From Glutamicibacter uratoxydans (GTDB lineage Bacteria; Actinomycetota; Actinomycetes; Actinomycetales; Micrococcaceae): 64,000 bases of DNA. Shown here in pieces: positions 56,524 to 64,000 of this stretch (within the stretch, counting starts at the first letter, position 1; every line of letters begins with the position of its first letter). Below the pieces are notes generated by a model. It was not told where the DNA came from, did no database searches, and saw only the letters and a program-made list of their open reading frames with translations. The DNA lies in NCBI RefSeq assembly GCF_006539925.1, contig NZ_BJNY01000015.1:34376-98375 (forward strand), read 5' to 3'. The position numbers and the translations under genes are program-made.

Positions 56524-57285
56524 CTAGAAGCCAGCAATGGTGTCATCCGCATTGACTGCGACCAAGTGGAAGGCTTCGGCAAGCGACCCCTCGGGCAGCT
56601 GTCCGCGCTGGGCGTTCAACTTGCACTGCTGGGCGACAAAGTTTTCCATGGCGGCGACATCAGGATGCTGGGTGAAGTGGGCCCGCAGCGCATCCATTTT
56701 CTGTCCAAAGAAATCGGTGATGTTGATAAAACCGTTTTCGCGTTCCTTGGGTGCACCGTACAGCCACAGCCACGGCACCTTGTAGGCTTCAAGGCTTTCC
56801 TCCTGCAGCAGCTGCGGATAGGCGAACGGGTTCTCCACCGCAGGGTAGATCGCCCTGGTCACCGCTTCGCCGCAGGCAAGGTGGTCCGGGTGCGAACGCT
56901 GGATTCGATCCCAATTGCGTTCAGGATGCATGGCCATCACGATCGTTGGACGCACCTGCCGGATAAGCCTGACGACCTTGGCCATCACCTCATGGCTGGC
57001 TTCCAGGTAGCCGTCGCGCTCCCCCATGAAATGCACCTGCTGCACTCCCACACGGGCCGCGGCCACACGCTGTTCCTCGTGGCGCAGCCGTGCGGTCTCC
57101 TGCGGGTCGCGCTCGTCGAATCCGCCGGCGTCCCCGTCGGTCATGATGCAATACTGCGCCTCGACGCCCGCGGCGCTGAGTGCGGCAATGGTGCCGGCTG
57201 CACCGAAGTCAAGATCGTCCGGGTGCGCGGCGAAGGCCAGGACCCGCTGGGTCGAGGCAGCGATGAACTGCTGTGCGTCGATCAT
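56524..57285 (-). CDS. PIG-L/MshB-type deacetylase
   Basis: 253 residues of the zinc-dependent LmbE/PIG-L family, which removes N-acetyl groups from small sugars such as GlcNAc-inositol. The zinc motif AHPDD is at about 20-24, with DGDAGGFDERDPQETARLRHEEQ and the second site RSHPDHLACGEAV. Substrate is not determinable: mycothiol-related MshB or Mca, or another N-acetyl glycoside. The ATG overlaps the etfA stop (ATGA), tying it to the electron-transfer flavoprotein genes, although no functional link is obvious. Confidence 0.9.
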   Translation of the reverse strand: MIDAQQFIAASTQRVLAFAAHPDDLDFGAAGTIAALSAAGVEAQYCIMTDGDAGGFDERDPQETARLRHEEQRVAAARVGVQQVHFMGERDGYLEASHEVMAKVVRLIRQVRPTIVMAMHPERNWDRIQRSHPDHLACGEAVTRAIYPAVENPFAYPQLLQEESLEAYKVPWLWLYGAPKERENGFINITDFFGQKMDALRAHFTQHPDVAAMENFVAQQCKLNAQRGQLPEGSLAEAFHLVAVNADDTIAGF

Positions 57286-58226
57286 GCCTGGCGGCGTCGA
57301 ATCTCGGCGGCGGCCTGCGGCAGCACCTTGGCCAGGTCGCCGACAATGCCCAAATCAGCGATCTCGAAGACCGGAGCATCCATGTCCTTGTTCACCGCGA
57401 CAATGAACTTGCTGGTCTGCATTCCAGCCTTCTGCTGGATGGCGCCGGAAATTCCAGCGGAGATGTACAGCTGCGGCGAGACGGTGACGCCGGTCTGGCC
57501 GATCTGCGCGTCGTGGGAGATCCATCCAGCATCGGTGGCGGCGCGGGAGGCGCCAATGGCGGCGCCCAAGGCGTCGGCCAGGTCTTCCACGGCGCTGAAG
57601 TCGCCGTCAACGCCGCGGCCGCCGGCCACGACGATGCGCGCTTCGCTCAATGCCGGGCGGTCCGAGGCTTCCTTCTGGTCTGCGGCGACGATGCTCACTG
57701 CCGGCACCAGAGGGGCCGCCAGTTCCAGGTTCTTGACCTCGACGCTGTCCTGGCAGTCCAGCGGCGCATCTTCGATGCTGTTGGGCTTGACGGTGGCGAT
57801 CAGCACGCCGGTGGCGGACTTTACGCTGGCGCTGTAGCCGCCTGCCAGCTCGTCCTTGGTGGCGATCAGGTCGGCGGAGACGTCGATGACATCGGTGACG
57901 ATTGCGGCGTTGCGGCGCACTGCGATGCGCGCGCCCAGTTCGCGGCTGAAGCTGTCGTTCTCCAACAGCACCAGGTCTGCGTCGGTGTGCTGCAGTGCCG
58001 CGTCGAGCACCGAAAGCTCATGGGTGCCGAAGCTGGCCTGCGGATTCTCAGCCTGCAGCACAGTGGCAATGCCGTAGCTGCCGAAGACCTTGAGAGCCTC
58101 CTCGCCTGGAACCGAAGCTATTGCGACGGTCGGGTTTTCGAATCGGGAGGCAAGGGTCAGCAGTTCTCGCTGGGCCTTGCTGGGCACGGTGGAAACGTGG
58201 GAGAAAAATACAAGTGCAGAAGACAT
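57282..58226 (-). CDS. etfA: Electron transfer flavoprotein alpha subunit (EtfA/FixB)
   Basis: 314 residues. The N-terminal domain is variable. The C-terminal FAD-binding domain carries the family signature RIVVAGGRGVDGD, AIGASRAATDAGWISHDAQIGQTGVTVSPQLYISAGISGAIQQKAGMQTSKFIVAVNKD near residues 200-290. With EtfB it accepts electrons from acyl-CoA and other dehydrogenases and passes them to a quinone reductase. It is coupled to the deacetylase gene and follows etfB by 15 bp. Confidence 0.95.
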   Translation of the reverse strand: MSSALVFFSHVSTVPSKAQRELLTLASRFENPTVAIASVPGEEALKVFGSYGIATVLQAENPQASFGTHELSVLDAALQHTDADLVLLENDSFSRELGARIAVRRNAAIVTDVIDVSADLIATKDELAGGYSASVKSATGVLIATVKPNSIEDAPLDCQDSVEVKNLELAAPLVPAVSIVAADQKEASDRPALSEARIVVAGGRGVDGDFSAVEDLADALGAAIGASRAATDAGWISHDAQIGQTGVTVSPQLYISAGISGAIQQKAGMQTSKFIVAVNKDMDAPVFEIADLGIVGDLAKVLPQAAAEIRRRQA

Positions 58227-58241
58227 GTTCGCGATAGGTCC

Positions 58242-59063
58242 TTAGATCAGCTTCTGTTCGGCGAGGAAGTCAACCAGTGCAATGCCTGCTTCTCCGCTGT
58301 CGGTAATGATGGTGCCGGCTTCTCGCGAAGGGCGCTTGTCTGCGGCCAGCACACTGGTGGTGGATCCTTCGGTGCCGACTTCTGCTGCGGAAAGTCCCAC
58401 AGCTGCCAGATCGACTTCCTCGATGGACTTCTTCTTGGCGGCCATGATGCCCTTGAAGTTCGGGTAGCGCGGATTATTGGCCTGGTCGGTCACCGACAGG
58501 ACTGCTGGAAGCGCAGCCTTCAAGGTCAGCCGCTGGTCTCCATGTTCGCGGTGGATCGTAACTTCACGCTGCGCCGCGTCGAATTCAACAGACTGGGCGT
58601 GGGTCAGCTGGGCGAAGCCGAGGCGCTCTGCCAACTGTGCGGCGATCACCGAGGTCTCCGCATCGGTGGATGCCATGCCGGTGAGCACCAGGTCGACGTT
58701 CGGCACATGGGACACCAAGGCCGCCAGCGCCTTGGACGTGGCTACGGTGTCTGAACCGGCAATAGCGTCGTCGTTCAGGTGAAGGCCCGAGGAAGCACCC
58801 ATCTGCAGGGCCTTCCTGACCGAGTTGGCGGAGCTGCTTGGGCCGACGGTGGCGGCAATGACTTGATGGCCCGCCGCGAATCCTCCGTTGTCTTCAACGA
58901 TGGCCAGCGCCGCTTCCACCGCATACTCGTCGAGTTCCGAAAGAACAGACTCCGAGCGGTCCAAGCGCAGCGAGTCTTGAGAGATATGTCGGTCAAACTG
59001 AACATCTGGAACATGCTTGACAAGCACCACCAAAGTCAGTGGCGTGTTGTTCGCGTCGCTCAT
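58242..59063 (-). CDS. etfB: Electron transfer flavoprotein beta subunit (EtfB/FixA)
   Basis: 273 residues from the ATG at 59063 (MSDANNTPLTLVVLVKHVPDVQFDRH), preceded by GAGGAAGG. A longer in-frame start at 59123 lacks such a site. Adenine-nucleotide-binding beta subunit with LVVLVKHVPD, LDEYAVEAALAIVEDNGG, QMGASSGLHLNDDAIAGSDT and VDLVLTGMASTDAETSVIAAQLAERLG. It forms the ETF dimer with EtfA. The etfB-etfA order and its nearness to a cysteine desulfurase and mnmA recall Rv3029c-Rv3024c of M. tuberculosis. Confidence 0.95.
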   Translation of the reverse strand: MSDANNTPLTLVVLVKHVPDVQFDRHISQDSLRLDRSESVLSELDEYAVEAALAIVEDNGGFAAGHQVIAATVGPSSSANSVRKALQMGASSGLHLNDDAIAGSDTVATSKALAALVSHVPNVDLVLTGMASTDAETSVIAAQLAERLGFAQLTHAQSVEFDAAQREVTIHREHGDQRLTLKAALPAVLSVTDQANNPRYPNFKGIMAAKKKSIEEVDLAAVGLSAAEVGTEGSTTSVLAADKRPSREAGTIITDSGEAGIALVDFLAEQKLI

Positions 59064-59180
59064 GCGAGCCTTCCTCAAACTAGGCAACACCGGGAGGCGA
59101 TGCTGCCTGCCCGGAAAATTCATCAGTTTCTATCGTATCTACCCAAAGCAGGGTTGAAGGCCTTTATCGCTCATAGAACA

Positions 59181-59222
59181 ACACGTGACGCGGTTGGTTC
59201 TTCACCACACCGCGCCACGTGT
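59181..59222 (-). terminator. Terminator-like hairpin downstream of the HtrA gene
   Basis: ACACGTG-a-CGCGG pairs with CCGCG-c-CACGTGT with one mismatch and a small bulge, followed on the minus strand by a T-rich TTGTTCT. It lies between the stop of the HtrA-type protease (59259) and the etfB start. Confidence 0.6.
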
Positions 59223-59258
59223 CGTTGCGTGACTATATGACGATTCTTGAAGTCATAT

Positions 59259-60806
59259 TTACTGCTCGCTCAATGAGCCAACGGTTGCGCTGGCGCTCTG
59301 TTCCTTTCCATTGCGCAGGAAGGTGATCTCTGCCTGCCCGCCGGCGGGAACTTCGCGGATCGCCGCGGTAACCGTCTGGGAATCGCGCACGGCACGCCCG
59401 TTGACCGAGGTGATCACGTCGCCGGACTTCAGGCCAGCCTTGTCGGCTGCCGAACCGTTTTCCACCTTCACTACGGTGGCCCCCACCGAGAACGACGTGG
59501 TCGGGGCCCCGGATGCGTTCTTGGAGCCCGCTGTCGCCTGTACGGTGGCTCCAAGCAGACCATGGGTGGCCTTGCCGTCCTTGATGAGGTCGTTGGCGAT
59601 GCGCTTGGCGTAGTCGATCGGGATGGCGAAGCCCACGCCGATGGAACCGGAGTCTTCGCTGCCGCCGGCGGAGGCGATGGCCACGTTCACGCCGATGATC
59701 TTGCCCTGGGAGTCCACCAGCGCGCCGCCGGAGTTGCCATGGTTGATTGCCGCGTCGGTCTGGATCACGTTGACGTAGATCGAGCCGCTGGAGCGCTGCT
59801 GCTGCTGCTGGTTTTCCTGGCCCGGGAACTGGAAGTTGAACTGGCTTCCGTTATCTCCATTGCCCTCGGTCGAGGTGCTGTCAGGCACTGCCGAGGAAGC
59901 AATCGAGATTGTGCGGTTCAAGGTGGAAATGATGCCGTCGGTGACGGTGCCGCTCAGGCCCAGCGGCGCGCCGATGGCCACAGCGGTATCGCCGACGTTC
60001 AGCGCCGAGGATTCGCCCAGGGTGGCTGGCACCAGGTTCTGGGCGTCAATTTTGATGATGGCAAGGTCTGAGAGCGGGTCGGTGCCCACCACCTTGGCGC
60101 TGTAGACATTGCCGTCGTTCGTCTGCACCGAAATCTGCGGGTTGGCTACCTGGCCGCCCAGCGTGACCACGTGGGTGTTGGTCAGAATGTGGCCGTCCTT
60201 GTCGTAGATGATGCCGGAGCCGGAACCGCTGGAACCATTGCCGGAGACCTCGATGGTCACCACGCTGGGGCTAGCCTTGGCAGCGGCTGCGGTGACTTCG
60301 GTGACCGAGTCGGGATTGTTGATGACCACTCCGGCCTGCGGCGCCGGAGAGTTGGATACCGGCGAAGCATCGTTTCCGGAAATGAAGTAGGTGGTTCCCG
60401 CTGCGGTGAGTCCGCCGATCAGCGCGGCGGCGACCATGCCTGAAATCAGGGTCGTGCCGGAGAACATTTTCTTGCCTGCAGGCTTACGCTCTGGTGGAAC
60501 CGGGTAGCCGGCATGGGCTGCATCCGGCGCGCTGTAGGCTGCCGAGTATTCCGAGTCCTGGGTATTGGGCTGCTGCTCGCCGTAGAAATTGGAAGATCCT
60601 GCTGTCTGGTTCGCGGCGGCGGAGTCTGGCTGCTGCGGTTCAACTCGCGGGTAGGCGGAGGTTGGTTCGCCGACTGCTGCCTGCGCTTCGGTGCGCGGCA
60701 GGTTGACGGTCGGCTCGGCCGATGCATTGGCGGATTCCGTTGGATTGCTTGGCTGTGCAGAGTCACCCAAGTTGGTGTCGCGCGGCTCATTCGGATTCTG
60801 GCTCAT
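59259..60806 (-). CDS. HtrA/DegP-type membrane-anchored serine protease
   Basis: 515 residues. A Pro/Gln/Ala/Ser-rich cytoplasmic N-terminus (about 1-112) and one membrane helix (about 117-142) precede a trypsin-like domain. The catalytic triad is H212 (THVVT), D247 (SDLAIIKID) and S359 (GNSGGAL). One PDZ domain (about 415-505) follows. A glutamine-rich loop (about 327-337) interrupts the protease domain. The layout is that of actinobacterial PepD/HtrA surface quality-control proteases. The ATG has GAAAGAGGCG upstream. It is divergent from the TPM gene. Confidence 0.93.
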   Translation of the reverse strand: MSQNPNEPRDTNLGDSAQPSNPTESANASAEPTVNLPRTEAQAAVGEPTSAYPRVEPQQPDSAAANQTAGSSNFYGEQQPNTQDSEYSAAYSAPDAAHAGYPVPPERKPAGKKMFSGTTLISGMVAAALIGGLTAAGTTYFISGNDASPVSNSPAPQAGVVINNPDSVTEVTAAAAKASPSVVTIEVSGNGSSGSGSGIIYDKDGHILTNTHVVTLGGQVANPQISVQTNDGNVYSAKVVGTDPLSDLAIIKIDAQNLVPATLGESSALNVGDTAVAIGAPLGLSGTVTDGIISTLNRTISIASSAVPDSTSTEGNGDNGSQFNFQFPGQENQQQQQRSSGSIYVNVIQTDAAINHGNSGGALVDSQGKIIGVNVAIASAGGSEDSGSIGVGFAIPIDYAKRIANDLIKDGKATHGLLGATVQATAGSKNASGAPTTSFSVGATVVKVENGSAADKAGLKSGDVITSVNGRAVRDSQTVTAAIREVPAGGQAEITFLRNGKEQSASATVGSLSEQ

Positions 60807-61044
60807 GATTCGCCTCTTTCGAATTCTAGGATCTCTTGGGTTTTATTAAACAGGTGTGGTCTGTGGCAAAAAACTGCACATTCTTTGCGATCGCTGTGAG
60901 TTAACTATTCTGGCAGCTAAATGTCGTGGACGTGGCTCACTGGGGCAAATAGAATCAAAACGAAGTGAAAAATCACCTTCTTCTAAGGGCAAGACAATTG
61001 TTTGCTCCTTATTAAGATCGACGTGGCAATACAGGTGGGAACGT

Positions 61045-63099
61045 ATGGGAATCAGAGTTCGACAATTGCTGGCTGGTGCCGCGGTGGCATCGGTGGCAGC
61101 TTTAGGACTAGGCGCCCCTGCCATGGCCGAATCCCCGGTGACAATCCCGCCTGGACAGTTCGTCATTGACAACTCTAATGCTCTCGGCTCGGATGCGAAG
61201 GATCTAGAAAAGCAGATCAAGGAACTTCGCAAAGACACCGGCATCAGCCTGTTCGCCGTCTATGTGGATGAGTTCAGCAACCCGAGCGATGCGCAGAAGT
61301 GGGCTGAACAGGTTTTCAATAAGAAGAATATGGGCAGCTCTGATGCGATCCTCGTCGTGGCGACCCAGCAGCGCCAGGCCTATCTCGGCAGTCAAGACAA
61401 CAGTCCGATCAATAAATACCGCCAAGACATCTTCTCCAAAAATGTTCTTCCCGCGCTCGGCGACAACGACTGGGCTGGAGCCGCTGAGGGCGCCATCAAG
61501 GGCATCGAAAACGCCGCCAATGGCAAGTCGGTAAGCTCCAGCTCTTCGGGCATCAGCTTCTTCTGGGTCATGATCATCGTGGCCGGCGTAGGCGTCGTGG
61601 GCTTCTTGGTCCTTAACAGGCGCAGCAAGAACAAGAGCGCGCAGCTCCCCCAGGGCGGCCCGCAGGGTGGACCACAGGGCGGGTTCGGACAGCCGCAGCG
61701 CCAGCTGGTGCCTTTGGACCAGCTGCGCCGCCAAGCAGACCAGCTCTTGGTTGCCGCCGATGATTCGATCCGCTCTTCTGAACAGGAACTTGGTTTTGCC
61801 GAAGCACAGTATGGCAAGGCGGCCATTGAAGTGTTCTCCAACGATCTGGCAGCGGCCAAACAGCATCTTTCCGAATCGTTCCGGCTACAGCAGCAGCTCG
61901 ACGACGACATTCCAGACACCGAGCAGGACCAGCGCAATTGGCTTGGCGAAATCATCAACCGCTGTGGCCAAGTTAATGAGAATCTTCAGAAACATGCTGA
62001 TGAGTTCAAGTCCCTGCGCCAGCTAGAGCAGAATGCCGAGACTCGAATTGCCGAAGTCTCGGCAGAGCAGGAACCGTTGAGCCAGAAGCTGTCAGCCCGA
62101 GTTGCAGTGCTGGAGCAGCTCACCGCCAAGTACGACCAGTCCGCGGTATCGCAGATCATGGATAATGCCGAGCAGGCCTCCGAGCGGTTGACCTTCGCGG
62201 CCTCGGCATTGAAGCAGGCTGGTGAACAGCTTTCCAGCGACCGTGCCGGTTCCGCTCTGCTGATCCAAAACGCCGAGGAAGCCCAGGACCAGGCCGAGGT
62301 GCTGATGGAAGCAATCTCGAAGTCAGCACAGGCCTTGAAGCAGGCTGACACGGACTTGGAGTCGGCAGTGGCGCTGGCCGCCCGCGATGTGGCGCAGGCC
62401 AAAGCCTTGGTCGACAACGGCTCGCAGCCGGCATTGGCCGGTGCTGTAGCCAGCGTGATGAGCACACTGAACAACATCAAGCAGTCGATCCAGGGCGGCA
62501 AGCACAATCCGCTCGCGCTGATCGCCCAGCTCGATGATGCAAATAAGCCATTGGCCTCTTCTCTGGCCTCGCTTCGCAACCAGGCTGAGCAGCAGCAAGC
62601 TGCGCGCGAACAGCTGCAGAGCCTGATGCGTACCGCTGAGTCGCGGATCAACGGAACCGAAGATTACATCCGTGCCCGGCGCGGCGGCGTGAGGTCTTCT
62701 GCCCGTACCCGATTGTCCGAAGCCCGGCGCTGCCTGGATGATGCACAATCCATGGCTCAGCGGGCCCCGGCGACTGCTGTAGCTGCCGCCCAGCGCGCCA
62801 TCCAGCTGGCCGACCAGGCGGCCAATATGGCGGAGCAAGATGTCAACGGCTTCGGTGGAGGCGACGGATTTGGCGGAGGCTACGGCCAACGTGGACGCGG
62901 CGGCATGTTCGACGGCCTCGGAGGCGCCATGCTCGGTGGAATTCTCATCGATTCGATTCTCCACGGCGGCGGCCATGGCGGAGGCAACTCCGGCGGTGGA
63001 ATGTTCGGCGGAGGAGGCTTCGGCGGCTTTGGTGGAGGCGACGGTGGATTCGGAGGCGGCGACGGCGGCGGCTTCGGTGGTGCCGGAGGCAGCTTCTAG
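61045..63099 (+). CDS. TPM-domain protein with coiled coil and Gly-rich tail
   Basis: 684 residues. The start chosen is the ATG at 61045, with GGTGGGA upstream and a normal signal peptide ending APAMAE (about 29). A TPM domain (about 35-155: IDNSNALGSDAKDLEKQIKELRKDTGISLFAVYVDEF ... SSDAILVVATQQRQAYLGS) is exported. A membrane helix (about 170-190, SFFWVMIIVAGVGVVGFLVL) then turns the protein into the cytoplasm. A long Gln/Ala-rich helical region (about 220-600) follows, and a Gly-rich C-terminus with repeats of GGGFGG ends it. TPM proteins have been tied to photosystem repair and to the envelope. Here the partner is PspA, so envelope stress is the likely theme. Confidence 0.87.
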   Translation: MGIRVRQLLAGAAVASVAALGLGAPAMAESPVTIPPGQFVIDNSNALGSDAKDLEKQIKELRKDTGISLFAVYVDEFSNPSDAQKWAEQVFNKKNMGSSDAILVVATQQRQAYLGSQDNSPINKYRQDIFSKNVLPALGDNDWAGAAEGAIKGIENAANGKSVSSSSSGISFFWVMIIVAGVGVVGFLVLNRRSKNKSAQLPQGGPQGGPQGGFGQPQRQLVPLDQLRRQADQLLVAADDSIRSSEQELGFAEAQYGKAAIEVFSNDLAAAKQHLSESFRLQQQLDDDIPDTEQDQRNWLGEIINRCGQVNENLQKHADEFKSLRQLEQNAETRIAEVSAEQEPLSQKLSARVAVLEQLTAKYDQSAVSQIMDNAEQASERLTFAASALKQAGEQLSSDRAGSALLIQNAEEAQDQAEVLMEAISKSAQALKQADTDLESAVALAARDVAQAKALVDNGSQPALAGAVASVMSTLNNIKQSIQGGKHNPLALIAQLDDANKPLASSLASLRNQAEQQQAAREQLQSLMRTAESRINGTEDYIRARRGGVRSSARTRLSEARRCLDDAQSMAQRAPATAVAAAQRAIQLADQAANMAEQDVNGFGGGDGFGGGYGQRGRGGMFDGLGGAMLGGILIDSILHGGGHGGGNSGGGMFGGGGFGGFGGGDGGFGGGDGGGFGGAGGSF

Positions 63100-63135
63100 A
63101 CACCTAGCTCTCAAGTTTTTGCAAGTGTAGTACCC

Positions 63136-63149
63136 ATGTTCGTGAACAT
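63136..63149. promoter_or_regulatory. Inverted repeat ahead of pspA
   Basis: ATGTTC-gt-GAACAT has perfect 6-bp arms and lies 22 bp before the pspA ATG, between it and the TPM gene. It may be an operator for a second promoter or a small leader hairpin. Confidence 0.35.
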
Positions 63150-63171
63150 CTGAAAGACAGGAAATTCAACC

Positions 63172-63903
63172 ATGGCAAAGCAGTCTATTTTCGGCCGCAT
63201 CACCCAGCTGGCCAAGGCAAACATCAATGCACTTCTTGATTCTGCCGAGGACCCGCAGAAGATGATGGACCAGATGGTCCGCGATTACAACGACAACATT
63301 GCCGAGGCGGAGCAGGCAATTGCCCAGACCATTGGCAATCTGCGCATGATCGAAGACGACTACAAGGAAGACGAGCAGGCTGCTGCCGATTGGGGCAACA
63401 AGGCTCTGGCGGCGTCGAACAAGGCCGACGAATTCCGCACTGCGGGGAATGCTGCTGACGCGGCAAAGTTCGACAATCTTGCAAAGGTCGCCATTCAGCG
63501 CCAGATGCAGTCCGAATCTGAAATGAAGACCGCAGAGCCGACCATTGCTTCGCAGCGTGAAATCGTTGAGAAGCTCAAGACTGGCCTGAACCAGATGAAG
63601 GAAAAGCGCACCGAGCTGACCAGCAAGCGCGATGAGCTGATTGCCCGTTCCAAGGCAGCCCACGCACAGAACCAGGTCAATGAAGCCGTCAAGGCCGTGA
63701 ACATCATGGATCCTTCCAGCGAGATTGGCCGCTTCGAGGAGAAGGTCCGCCGCGAGGAAGCACGCGTTCGAGGAGCCGCCGAGCTGGCTTCTTCCAGCTT
63801 GGACGCCCAGTTCGAGTCCTTGGAGGATCTTGGCGAACAGACTGAAGTTGAAGCCCGCCTGGCGGCGCTGAAGGCCAAGCAGACCGGCCAGATCGAAGGC
63901 TAG
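63172..63903 (+). CDS. pspA: PspA/IM30 family protein
   Basis: 243 residues, almost wholly alpha-helical, without signal or membrane segment: MAKQSIFGRITQLAKANINALLDSAEDPQKMMDQMVRDYNDNIAEAEQAIAQTIGN at the N-terminus and FEEKVRREEARVRGAAELASSSLDAQFESLE in the C-terminal half. PspA binds stressed membranes peripherally and helps preserve the proton gradient. It follows the TPM gene by 72 bp in what is probably one operon. A terminator follows 22 bp after its stop. Confidence 0.94.
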   Translation: MAKQSIFGRITQLAKANINALLDSAEDPQKMMDQMVRDYNDNIAEAEQAIAQTIGNLRMIEDDYKEDEQAAADWGNKALAASNKADEFRTAGNAADAAKFDNLAKVAIQRQMQSESEMKTAEPTIASQREIVEKLKTGLNQMKEKRTELTSKRDELIARSKAAHAQNQVNEAVKAVNIMDPSSEIGRFEEKVRREEARVRGAAELASSSLDAQFESLEDLGEQTEVEARLAALKAKQTGQIEG

Positions 63904-63924
63904 TCGCCAGTTCCAGTCACTGAC

Positions 63925-63967
63925 TTGATTGCCCCGCATCCATAGATGCGGGGCAATCAAATTTTTT
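63925..63967 (+). terminator. Rho-independent terminator after pspA
   Basis: The 16-bp perfect stem TTGATTGCCCCGCATC / GATGCGGGGCAATCAA (63925-63940, 63945-63960) with loop CATA is followed by A and six T (63962-63967). Confidence 0.95.
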
Positions 63968-64000
63968 GTCGAATAAAAAGAAAAGACGGAAGCATTTTCT

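Overview
This window is a GC-rich actinobacterial chromosome segment, most like the Micrococcaceae (Arthrobacter/Glutamicibacter type). The reasons are the mraZ-rsmH-ftsL-ftsI-murE-murF-mraY-murD division/cell-wall cluster, the mtrA-mtrB-lpqB-comF-hpf-secA block, a Rv2175c-type regulator beside a polyprenyl synthase, a PdtaS-type kinase, and a MurE whose amino-acid pocket motif (DDPH) fits L-lysine rather than meso-DAP peptidoglycan. The genus is inference. No insertion sequence, prophage, CRISPR array, rRNA or tRNA was recognised. Genes are densely packed, with many 4-bp ATGA or GTGA stop/start overlaps.

Left part (1-10000, minus strand): the dcw cluster, running off the left edge inside murD. 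The mraZ promoter is covered by GTGGAG-type repeats at an exact 10-bp period, a likely MraZ autoregulatory operator. A second, oppositely oriented series of similar hexamers lies about 200 bp upstream in an otherwise empty 340-bp stretch. Then come a DUF3040 membrane protein, DNA polymerase IV (dinB) with a LexA-like box in its promoter spacer, a polyprenyl diphosphate synthase, a Rv2175c-family regulator, and a secreted five-LysM lytic transglycosylase.

Middle (15800-43500, mostly minus strand): NAD-glutamate dehydrogenase followed by a PdtaS-type histidine kinase; an orphan CpaB/CpaE-like pair with an unknown protein, facing a LysM membrane protein and a Rv3235-family protein next to secA; a YcaQ-type glycosylase; long HPF; ComF; LpqB; MtrB and MtrA; a MetE-like protein overlapping chorismate mutase; and a complete peptide-type ABC transporter operon (binding protein, two permeases, fused double ATPase).

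Right part (43600-64000): a compact nitrite/NO module consisting of a cysteine-containing HTH regulator, an NnrS-like membrane protein and a 915-residue fusion of a membrane domain, a cupredoxin and a copper nitrite reductase, with a divergent DUF2249 gene. After it come mnmA plus cysteine desulfurase (tRNA thiolation), FolP2-type and RibD/Rv2671-type genes, a J-domain protein, trmL, an RskA-like membrane protein, etfB-etfA-PIG-L deacetylase, an HtrA-type protease, and a TPM protein with PspA. Long, near-perfect hairpins lie at several operon ends, mostly between convergent genes, and probably terminate both strands.

The two loci best worth following as possibly under-described systems are the membrane-cupredoxin-NirK fusion operon (44115-49107) and the orphan CpaB/CpaE/LysM/Rv3235 neighbourhood beside secA (22277-26280).
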